DNA from: Verrucomicrobia bacterium UBA1263
Lineage (GTDB): Bacteria > Verrucomicrobiota > Verrucomicrobiia > Limisphaerales > UBA1412
Assembly (NCBI GenBank): GCA_002308515.1
Contig: DBVN01000079.1
Coordinates: 12,161-17,666, forward strand
DNA: 5,506 bases
Reading direction: 5' to 3'
Position numbers and translations under genes: made by a program. This document shows positions 1 through 5,506 of this stretch, piece after piece. Within the stretch, counting starts at the first letter, position 1. Each line of letters opens with the position of its first letter. Below the pieces are notes generated by a model. That model did no database searches and was not told where the DNA came from. It saw only the letters and a program-made list of their open reading frames with translations.

Positions 1-601
1 CAGCCGCCATACTCCTTTCTGGAGCGGTACCGAGCGTGATGCCAAGTACGACATCTTCGACATGAAAGGCATCCTGGAAGATTTCGCTGACAGGATCGGT
101 CTCCGCGGCATTTCTTTCGTTCGCGCGGAAGAACCCAACAGCCTCTTTGTGGAATGGGGCAAGATCTGCCAGGGCAAGATGGAACTGGCCCGTTTCGGGC
201 AAGTCTTCCCGCCGCTGGCCCGCAAGATGGATATGCGCGATCCGGTCTTCCTGGCCGAATGGAATATGGAGATCCTCCTGGCCCGGCACAATCCGAACCA
301 CAGCTTCAAAGCCCTGGGCGATTTCCCCAGCAGCCGGCGCGATGTCGCCATGCTGGTGGACGAGGAGATCACCCATGAAAACGTGCTGTCTGCCGTCAAG
401 AGAGCTAAAGCCGGCTGTCTGGACAGCGTGGAACTCTTCGACATCTTCAAAGGCAAAGGCATTCCCGAAGGCAAGAAGAGTATGGCTTACGCCTTTACCT
501 ACCGCAGCAATGAGCGCACCCTGACCGATAACGAGGTCAACACCGCTCACCAGAAAGTCCTGGATTCCCTCCAGCAAAACCTGAAAGCCGTCCTGCGGTA
601 G
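1..601 (+). CDS. pheT: Phenylalanine--tRNA ligase beta subunit, C-terminal part (5' end outside window)
   Basis: This is the end of the beta subunit of phenylalanyl-tRNA synthetase, the cytoplasmic alpha2-beta2 enzyme that attaches phenylalanine to tRNA-Phe. The frame is open from base 2 and gives 199 visible residues before a TAG stop at 599-601. Visible residues 1-100 (KYDIFDMKG near the start, then the FGQVFPPLARK and LAEWNMEILL stretches) fit the end of the catalytic-like core of the beta chain. From about residue 102 (FKALGDFPSSRRDVAMLVDE) to the C-terminus is a complete FDX-ACB domain, the ferredoxin-fold anticodon-binding module that ends bacterial PheT, with the typical SVELFDIFKGKGIPEGKKSM and YRSNERTLTDNEVN blocks. 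Most of the protein, about three quarters, lies upstream of the window. An ATG at 62 is internal and not a start. The gene is followed closely by a strong terminator, so it probably ends its transcription unit. Identification is very secure. Confidence 0.97.
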   Translation, partial: SRHTPFWSGTERDAKYDIFDMKGILEDFADRIGLRGISFVRAEEPNSLFVEWGKICQGKMELARFGQVFPPLARKMDMRDPVFLAEWNMEILLARHNPNHSFKALGDFPSSRRDVAMLVDEEITHENVLSAVKRAKAGCLDSVELFDIFKGKGIPEGKKSMAYAFTYRSNERTLTDNEVNTAHQKVLDSLQQNLKAVLR

Positions 602-616
602 AAATCCCTCCTCAGC

Positions 617-655
617 AAAAAGGACGCAAGTTTGATTGATCTGCGTCCTTTTTTT
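617..655 (+). terminator. Rho-independent terminator of pheT
   Basis: A perfect 8-bp stem, AGGACGCA at 621-628 and TGCGTCCT at 642-649, closes a 13-base loop and is followed by a run of seven T (649-655). The stem can be extended by the A-run at 617-620 pairing with T at 650-653. It begins 15 bases after the pheT stop codon. The A-run on its left side means it could also work on leftward transcripts. Confidence 0.9.
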
Positions 656-660
656 AGTCT

Positions 661-693
661 AAAAAATCCCCGGTGGAATGAACCATCGGGGAT
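661..693 (-). terminator. Second hairpin terminator, T-tract oriented for leftward transcription
   Basis: Bases 666-676 (ATCCCCGGTGG) pair with 683-693 (CCATCGGGGAT) to give an 11-bp stem with one G-U pair and a 6-base loop. On the - strand the stem is followed by six T (the A-run at 661-666), the layout of an intrinsic terminator for genes read leftward. On the + strand it is followed only by a broken T-tract (CTTTGTTTTT, 694-703), so it may also act as a backup for pheT. It is about 200 bases downstream of the ATPase gene stop. It may originally have served uvrA, as argued in the findings. Confidence 0.8.
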
Positions 694-703
694 CTTTGTT
701 TTT

Positions 704-899
704 ATCTCAACTCACCGCGGGGCGTTATTGAGTACTGCGGTAAAATTGTTTGGCTTCATTCACTTTCCTAAGGAAACATCACATACGGGGTCAAGCCTTA
801 ATGCTTCCCGATAGATATAGTTGGCAAAGTTGATGTAGATGTAAGAGAGATCAACAGAGTTGAAGTAAATGAATTCATCATCATTCTCCCGCCCTGTTT
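704..899. other. Gene-free stretch between the terminators and the ATPase gene
   Basis: No convincing gene with a start codon is present here. A weak hairpin is possible (714-720 with 735-741, 7 bp including a G-U pair, 14-base loop). The right half (about 760-899) contains a coding-like frame on the - strand, listed separately. Composition moves from GC-rich near 710-740 to AT-rich beyond 740, so a junction between native and imported DNA may lie in this stretch. Confidence 0.5.
760..897 (-). pseudogene. Possible remnant of a protein-coding sequence, no start codon
   Basis: On the - strand, a frame that runs past the ATPase stop codon continues open for about 45 codons to a TGA at 760-762. 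Its translation looks protein-like (blocks such as DDEFIYFNSVDLSYIYINFA and NYIYREALRLDPVCDV), rich in Tyr, Ile, Asp and Phe. There is no ATG in this frame after the ATPase stop, and it is not the ATPase frame, so it cannot be expressed independently as seen. It could be the tail of a gene broken when the ATPase gene arrived, an extension lost by a frameshift near 900, or chance. I do not recognise the family. Confidence 0.2.
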
Positions 900-2285
900 T
901 TATTCCAGCAATGCTTTTCCAGCATCGGTAAGACGATATTTTTGCGTAGGACTTTTTGGAGAATCGGGCTGAGTCATTTCAACAAGTCCCGCCGCAGTTG
1001 CGGGATTTAAGTAATTGGCAATAAACTTGTCACGGCTGGAGAATCCGAGTTCAGCCATCATCGCCCGTATAGACATGTCTTCATCCATTACTCTGAGCAT
1101 ACGAAGCACCTGCTTACTTGCCCCCTTACTTGTACCCTTACTTGTACCCTTACTTATCCCCTTACTTGTACCCTTACCGGGTCTTGCAATAGTGACAAGC
1201 AAACCTCCAAAGCGTGATTCAATCACAGGCATTGGCAGATTTGCCAATGAGAACCCTCTGCGCACTTTGTCAAAGCCTCTACCCCAGGACTCTATAAAGC
1301 CAGCCAAATAGAACACACTGGCAATGTTCTTGTTTCGCGGATGTGAGGAGTGTTCGCCAAGTAAAGTCTCAACAGTATAGCCTTGTGGCAGCTCACCTTC
1401 GTTCCAAAGTGAAAGTCGGTCATCATAAACCTTCATCTGTATATCCACACCCTGGTACAATTTATGTACAATAGCGTTGTAAAGCAATTCACGTAGTGCA
1501 TCTTCTGGAATTTCAAGCACCTCTTTGCGTTGTAATCCTTCATAGTGAATAGGTGCTGTGAGATATTTGCTACGCAGCAAAGCCATCACCCGGTCTGCCA
1601 TCTGCAAGATGTTTCCCTCAACCTCATCCTGAGTAATCAGGTCTGACTCGCTGGCACCAAATCGACCTATGCGGAAACGAACACAAGTGAAGAAGCGAAG
1701 AGGATCCTTGCCGAAAAGAAGGATGGCTGCGGCCTTTAGGAGGCCGATGCGATTGTTTATAAGATGAAGGCCATCCAAAATTTTTTCTGTTGAATCGTGC
1801 TTAATGTCCGGATTCATGCGCCCTGCGTCCACCGACTTCATAATAAAATAGTCTATTGCCTTTCGGTCTATATCATCAATAGTGGCACTTTCCACTGGTA
1901 CATCATCCCACGAACGTCCCATCTTCTGCATGATAAAGTCCTGTAAGGCAAGCCCTGTTAGTTCCTGCATAGTAGAACCGAAGCGATAGTAGTATTTGCC
2001 TTTGAATGAGATGGGGATATTCGATGCGGGAACTATTATTTCAATGCAGTTGTCAGAACCCTGGCTGCGCAGATTCACATCAGCCTTTATACCCATTGAC
2101 ATAACTATTTTATTCGGAATATCTTCCATCAATCTCTTTGCATCATCTACACCGACCACTTGTTTATCATCGTTCACGCCGATATAGATACGGCCGCCCT
2201 GAGCATTAGCAAAACCACATATCCATTTCAGATATTCATCACGCCAAGACTCTTTGTATTCAATGTTCTGCGATTCGTTCTGCAT
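900..2285 (-). CDS. AlbA_2 (Schlafen-type) domain ATP-binding protein with GHKL-like ATPase and C-terminal winged helix
   Basis: This 461-residue protein belongs to the large family often annotated as ATP-binding or RecG C-terminal-like proteins. Residues 7-120 form an AlbA_2 (divergent AAA-4, Schlafen-related) nucleic-acid-binding domain: IEYKESW, FANAQGGRIYIGVNDD, YYYRFGST. Residues 260-370 match the HATPase_c_4 type, with an N-box-like E266-LLYN270-AIVH274 motif, the LSLWNEGELPQG strand and loop (291-302), and the family block RNKNIASVFYLAGFIESWGRGF (318-338). A linker of five GxSK repeats (372-391) leads to a winged-helix domain (392-461; SIRAMMAELGFSSRDKFIANYL, QKYRLTDAGKALLE) like those ending many Fic and related proteins. 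The precise role is unknown; a DNA-binding regulator or a defence-related function is plausible. It starts at ATG 2285-2283 without a Shine-Dalgarno sequence, 20 bases after a Bacteroidota-type -7 box. It is more AT-rich than pheT and uvrA and stands alone, which points to horizontal acquisition. The reading frame is intact. Confidence 0.88.
   Translation of the reverse strand: MQNESQNIEYKESWRDEYLKWICGFANAQGGRIYIGVNDDKQVVGVDDAKRLMEDIPNKIVMSMGIKADVNLRSQGSDNCIEIIVPASNIPISFKGKYYYRFGSTMQELTGLALQDFIMQKMGRSWDDVPVESATIDDIDRKAIDYFIMKSVDAGRMNPDIKHDSTEKILDGLHLINNRIGLLKAAAILLFGKDPLRFFTCVRFRIGRFGASESDLITQDEVEGNILQMADRVMALLRSKYLTAPIHYEGLQRKEVLEIPEDALRELLYNAIVHKLYQGVDIQMKVYDDRLSLWNEGELPQGYTVETLLGEHSSHPRNKNIASVFYLAGFIESWGRGFDKVRRGFSLANLPMPVIESRFGGLLVTIARPGKGTSKGISKGTSKGTSKGASKQVLRMLRVMDEDMSIRAMMAELGFSSRDKFIANYLNPATAAGLVEMTQPDSPKSPTQKYRLTDAGKALLE
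1113..1172 (-). repeat. Five tandem 12-bp repeats encoding GxSK linker units
   Basis: Five head-to-tail 12-base units (on the + strand CTTACTTGTACC, three exact copies; the outermost reads CTTACTTGCCCC and the fourth CTTACTTATCCC) encode Gly-Thr/Ile/Ala-Ser-Lys. A half unit follows at 1173-1178. They lie exactly between the ATPase domain and the winged helix. Twelve is a multiple of three, so gain or loss of units by slippage would change linker length without breaking the frame. Confidence 0.95.
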
Positions 2286-2305
2286 TGCGGCTATTCAGTT
2301 GATTG

Positions 2306-2313
2306 CAAAATTA
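2306..2313 (-). promoter_or_regulatory. Bacteroidota-type -7 promoter box for the ATPase gene
   Basis: Read on the - strand, 2313-2306 is TAATTTTG, an exact match to the Bacteroidota -7 consensus TAnnTTTG. It ends 20 bases before the ATG, so transcription would begin around 2300 with a leader of roughly 15 bases. The expected -33 element (TTTG about 19-21 bases further upstream) is weak; the closest is TGTG about 22 bases away. The leader shows no AGGAGG-like sequence, as is usual in Bacteroidota. Confidence 0.55.
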
Positions 2314-2623
2314 CGAATTATTTCCACTGGCATCCCACAGAGATGGAAAAATGTGTTGCTTCTTGGAGCATTACACCCTGTAAACTCAACGCATGATAAA
2401 CAAAACAACACGCCGTCCTTATACAACTTTTATGCAGCTTGTGCAACATATTCCTTCGGGAAAAATTTCTCAGCTTTCACTGGATTATGAGATTCATAAT
2501 TCTTTGAAAATCAATGTCAAATTTTTCACTTTTCAAAGTTATGGATGATAGTGAACAATTTAATACAATATATTATCTGTATATATCTATCTCCATCCGT
2601 ATTTCTTTTGAAAGATCGCGAGG
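2314..2623. other. AT-rich intergenic stretch between the ATPase promoter and the uvrA stop
   Basis: This is the most AT-rich part of the window, especially 2490-2605. It holds one short + strand ORF (2393-2548, listed separately) and an inverted repeat of 9 bp (CTTTGAAAA at 2502-2510, TTTTCAAAG at 2530-2538, 19-base spacer). I see no stable GC-rich hairpin plus T-run that would end leftward transcription from uvrA. Composition changes sharply at the uvrA stop codon, suggesting that the foreign DNA begins close to 2620. Confidence 0.5.
2393..2548 (+). pseudogene. Short 51-codon ORF, possibly a transposase N-terminal remnant
   Basis: ATG at 2393 opens a frame that ends at TGA 2546-2548. The product begins MINKTTRRPYTTFMQLVQHI and continues PSGKISQLSLDYEIHNSL. 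The pattern TxFxQLxxxIP near the start recalls, from memory only, the N-termini of IS4-like (DUF4372-type) transposases common in Bacteroidota. The match is lost after about 35 residues and no catalytic DDE region follows. There is no Shine-Dalgarno sequence. It could be a decayed insertion-sequence end, a genuine small protein, or a chance frame; I cannot decide from sequence alone. Confidence 0.25.
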
Positions 2624-5506
2624 TTATTTGAAGAACCGCTTCAGGTATTTACCGGTGAAGCTGGCGGGATTTTTGGCGACTTTCTCCGGGGTGCCTGCCG
2701 CTACGATCTCGCCGCCGCGCGAGCCGCCTTCCGGGCCCAGGTCGATCACCCAGTCCGCGCACTTGATCACGTCCAGATTATGCTCGATGACGATCAGTGT
2801 ATTGCCCGCGTCACGCAGTTTCATCAGCGTTTCCAGCAGTCGGGAGACATCATGGAAATGCAGCCCTGTGGTCGGTTCGTCCAGGATGTAGAGCGTCCGG
2901 CCATCGGATTTGCGCGCCAGCTCCGCCGCCAGCTTCACACGCTGAGCCTCGCCGCCGCTCAGGGTCGTCGCGCTCTGTCCCAGCTTGATGTAGCCCAGCC
3001 CCACACTGGACAGGGTCAGACACATCCGGTGGATGGCCTCGTGGGCTTTGAAAAACTCCACCGCCTCGTCCACCGTCATATCCAGCACCTCGGCAATGTT
3101 CTTGCCCTTATAAGTCACCTCCAGCGTCTCACGGTTGTAGCGTTTGCCGCCGCAGGATTCACAGGTGACATAGACCGGCGGCAGAAAGTGCATCTCGATG
3201 CAGATCAGACCGTCGCCCTTGCACTTCTCGCAGCGTCCGCCGCGGATATTGAAGCTGAAGCGCCCCTGTTTGTAGCCGCGCACCTTGGAAGCCGGCAGCT
3301 GGGTGAACAGGGCGCGGATGTCATCGAACATTCCTGTATAGGTAGCCGGATTGCTGCGGGGCGTTCTGCCGATCGGCTCCTGATCCACCACCACGATCTT
3401 GCGAAAATGTTCCGTGCCGCGGATCTCCCGGCACTTGCCCGGAGTCTCCTTGGCTCCGTACCAGTCGCGCGCCAGCTGTTTCCGCAGGATGTCATCCACC
3501 AGGGTGCTTTTGCCCGAACCGCTGACACCCGTCACACAAGTGAACAGACCGATCGGGAAATGCGCGTCCACATTCTTTAAATTATTCTCGGAAGCTCCCA
3601 GGATATCCAGCCAGCCGCGCGCGTCATCCGGCTCCATACGGTGCTTGGGCACACTGATCTTCAAGTCCCCGCTCAGATAACGTCCGGTCAGCGATTTACT
3701 ATTACTGGCCACCTCTTCCGGCGTTCCGCAGGCGACCACCTTGCCGCCCAACACACCGGCACCCGGCCCCATATCCACCACATAATCCGCGCGGCGGATC
3801 GTATCCTCATCATGTTCCACCACGATGACCGAGTTGCCCATATCGCGCAGACGTTTGAGTGTCTCCAGCAGACGGTCATTATCCCGCTGATGCAGACCAA
3901 TGCTCGGCTCATCCAGAATGTAAAGCACACCCATCAGCCCGGCACCGATCTGTGATGCCAGACGAATACGCTGAGCCTCACCTCCGCTTAGTGTTCCGCT
4001 TTCCCGGTTCAGACTGAGATACCCCAGCCCCACATCAGACAAGAACGATAAACGCTTGCGTATCTCGCGGAGCACCTCCTCCACGATCTTGGTCTTGTTC
4101 CGGGTCAGACGCAGGTTTTTGAAATACGTACAGGCATCCTCCACCGTCATCCGGCAGATATCCATGATGGAGACTCCCGGCACCTGCGGCTGGAGCAGTT
4201 CCGGTTCGCAGATAAAATCACATTTCGGCAGCGGCAAAGTCACTGCCAGCACCTCCGGACGCAGACGGGCTCCCTTGCAGGCATCGCAAAACTCCTGCAC
4301 CATGTAGCCTTTCAGGCGGCTGCGCATCGAATCGCTCTCCGTCTCGGCATAAATACGCGCCAGGTTCGGCAGAATCCCTTCGAACGGACGCTTGATCACA
4401 CTGCGTTTGCCACGTGTCCACAATCCGAAAGAAACCTCCTCCTCGCCGCTGCCATGAAGAAGGATCTTCCTGAAATCCTCAGACAGCTGATTCCAAGGCA
4501 CATCCAGCGGCTGCTCGTAATGTTCGGCCACACCTTTCAACAGAGCTTTGTAATAAGTGATCATCCGTTTGCCCATCCGCCGCCAGGGCAGGATCGCTCC
4601 GTCCGCCAGTGACTTTTCCGGGCTGATGACCAGATCCGGCGAAAAGACCAGCTTCTTACCCAGACCGAAACAGACCGGACAGGCCCCCTGCGGCGAGTTG
4701 AAAGAAAATATCTTCGGCTGAGGCGCTTCATAAGTTCTGCCGTCATCGGGATTGAGCAGCAGGGTCGAGTAAAGTCCTTCTTTCCATTCGGTTTCACCCG
4801 GCAGACAATAGCTGACGAGCATCCGTCCCTTGCCCCATCCCAAGGCCATCTCCACCGAATCGGCCAGACGGGTGCGGGATTCCTTGCTCAAGACGATACG
4901 ATCCACCACCACCTCGATCCGGTGACGGGCTTTAGTGTCTATCTTGATTTTCTGGGTCGGGCTCAGCTCCTTGATCTCGCCATCCACACGCACCCGAAGA
5001 AAACCTTCCCTCTGAAGATGTTCAAACACATCCCGAAAAGCTCCCTTCTCATCCGTGACCATCGGAGCCAGCAGGATCAGTTTCGTCCGCTCCGGCCATT
5101 CCATCAGTGTATCCACGATCTCATCGCTTGTCTGCTGAATGATCTCGCGTCCCGATTCCGGTGAATGCGGAACCCCGGCATGGGCGAAAAGCAGCCTCAA
5201 ATAGTCATAAATCTCTGTCGTGGTGGCAATAATAGAACGGGGATTCCCGGCCGCGTTCCGCTGCTCGATCGCGATCGCCGGTGAAAGTCCCTCGATGAAA
5301 TCCACTTCCGGTTTTTCCATCTGATCCAGGAACTGCCGCGCGTAAGCCGACAGCGACTCCACATACCGGCGCTGCCCCTCGGCATAGATGGTGTCAAAGG
5401 CCAGGGACGACTTGCCCGAGCCGGACAGCCCGGTCATGACGATCAGCTTGTTGCGGGGGATCACCAGGTTGACGTTTTTGAGGTTGTGCTCCCGCGCGCC
5501 CTTGAT
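2624..5506 (-). CDS. uvrA: Excinuclease ABC subunit A (start codon just outside window)
   Basis: UvrA is the damage-sensing ATPase of nucleotide excision repair; as a dimer with UvrB it scans DNA and loads UvrB at lesions. Of the protein, 960 residues are visible, starting at IKGAREHNLKNVNL, so only about 5-10 residues and the start lie beyond 5506. A GTG codon at 5464 is internal. Two ABC modules are complete: Walker A GLSGSGKSS (26-34) and GVSGSGKST (660-668), signatures LSGGEAQRIRLASQ (from 506) and LSGGEAQRVKLAAE (from 849), Walker B LYILDEPSIGLHQRD and LYILDEPTTGLHF. Zinc module 2 is intact, C759-x2-C-x19-C-x2-C785, followed by RYNRETLEV. Zinc module 1 keeps only its second pair, CPVC (276-279); the upstream CxxC is absent. 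A segment around 425-445 containing KCDFIC is about 14 residues longer than I recall for E. coli UvrA. The length, end (KRFFK) and GC content indicate a functional native gene. Confidence 0.97.
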   Translation of the reverse strand: MKGAREHNLKNVNLVIPRNKLIVMTGLSGSGKSSLAFDTIYAEGQRRYVESLSAYARQFLDQMEKPEVDFIEGLSPAIAIEQRNAAGNPRSIIATTTEIYDYLRLLFAHAGVPHSPESGREIIQQTSDEIVDTLMEWPERTKLILLAPMVTDEKGAFRDVFEHLQREGFLRVRVDGEIKELSPTQKIKIDTKARHRIEVVVDRIVLSKESRTRLADSVEMALGWGKGRMLVSYCLPGETEWKEGLYSTLLLNPDDGRTYEAPQPKIFSFNSPQGACPVCFGLGKKLVFSPDLVISPEKSLADGAILPWRRMGKRMITYYKALLKGVAEHYEQPLDVPWNQLSEDFRKILLHGSGEEEVSFGLWTRGKRSVIKRPFEGILPNLARIYAETESDSMRSRLKGYMVQEFCDACKGARLRPEVLAVTLPLPKCDFICEPELLQPQVPGVSIMDICRMTVEDACTYFKNLRLTRNKTKIVEEVLREIRKRLSFLSDVGLGYLSLNRESGTLSGGEAQRIRLASQIGAGLMGVLYILDEPSIGLHQRDNDRLLETLKRLRDMGNSVIVVEHDEDTIRRADYVVDMGPGAGVLGGKVVACGTPEEVASNSKSLTGRYLSGDLKISVPKHRMEPDDARGWLDILGASENNLKNVDAHFPIGLFTCVTGVSGSGKSTLVDDILRKQLARDWYGAKETPGKCREIRGTEHFRKIVVVDQEPIGRTPRSNPATYTGMFDDIRALFTQLPASKVRGYKQGRFSFNIRGGRCEKCKGDGLICIEMHFLPPVYVTCESCGGKRYNRETLEVTYKGKNIAEVLDMTVDEAVEFFKAHEAIHRMCLTLSSVGLGYIKLGQSATTLSGGEAQRVKLAAELARKSDGRTLYILDEPTTGLHFHDVSRLLETLMKLRDAGNTLIVIEHNLDVIKCADWVIDLGPEGGSRGGEIVAAGTPEKVAKNPASFTGKYLKRFFK

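Noticed and set aside
632..814. A 60-codon + strand ORF after pheT
   Set aside because: It begins inside the loop of the pheT terminator and runs through the second hairpin, so it would not be transcribed or translated as a normal gene.
1113..1172. The 12-bp tandem units as a CRISPR-like or iteron array
   Set aside because: The units are contiguous without spacers and lie in frame inside a gene, encoding a protein linker.
2318..2449. A - strand ORF of about 43 codons (MLHKLHKSC...) upstream of the ATPase gene
   Set aside because: It overlaps the predicted promoter, has an unusual Cys/His-rich composition without a recognisable motif, no Shine-Dalgarno sequence, and competes with the more protein-like + strand frame.
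2502..2538. A 9-bp inverted repeat (CTTTGAAAA/TTTTCAAAG) as terminator or operator
   Set aside because: The stem is AT-rich with a 19-base spacer and no adjoining T-run, so it is too weak for a terminator; nothing ties it to a regulator.
810..2591. A 10-base inverted pair, GATAGATATA at 810-819 and its complement at 2582-2591, flanking the ATPase gene
   Set aside because: The sequence is low-complexity and AT-rich, is not at a clear boundary, and has no matching extension; chance is a sufficient explanation, so I do not call it a terminal repeat.
2780..3580. A 266-codon + strand ORF opposite uvrA
   Set aside because: It lies wholly inside the well-conserved uvrA coding region; long antisense frames are expected in GC-rich genes, and its translation resembles no known family.

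Overview
The window holds the 3' end of pheT on the + strand (1-601), a 461-residue AlbA_2/GHKL-type ATP-binding protein gene on the - strand (900-2285), and almost all of uvrA on the - strand (2624-5506, start codon just outside the window). pheT and uvrA are housekeeping genes facing each other, and the ATPase gene lies between their 3' ends.

Organism: pheT and uvrA share a GC-rich base and codon use; one sampled 60-base line of uvrA is about 57% G+C. Some UvrA features look to me more like the Planctomycetota-Verrucomicrobiota-Lentisphaerota-Kiritimatiellota group than like proteobacteria or firmicutes, but this is a memory-based impression. They include a missing first CxxC pair in zinc module 1 and motifs such as LPPVYVTCESCGGKRYNRET. 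The middle gene is different: a sampled line is about 45% G+C, and its protein resembles a family abundant in gut Bacteroidota. It also has a perfect Bacteroidota -7 box (TAnnTTTG) just upstream of its start and no Shine-Dalgarno sequence. The simplest reading is a gene acquired from a Bacteroidota donor and placed in the non-essential space between two convergent genes.

Layout: 1-601 pheT C-terminus. 617-655 is an intrinsic terminator for pheT and 666-693 is a second hairpin whose T-tract serves leftward transcription; the two stand back to back. 704-899 is a gene-free stretch with a short coding-like frame on the - strand that has no start codon. 900-2285 is the ATPase gene, with five in-frame 12-bp repeats in its linker. 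2286-2623 is an AT-rich stretch with the ATPase promoter, a 51-codon ORF of uncertain status and no convincing uvrA terminator. 2624-5506 is uvrA.

Function: PheT charges tRNA-Phe and UvrA starts nucleotide excision repair. They have no known functional link to the ATPase. I see no multi-gene undescribed system. The best candidate for new biology is the lone AlbA_2-GHKL-winged-helix protein and the scar-like sequence around it.
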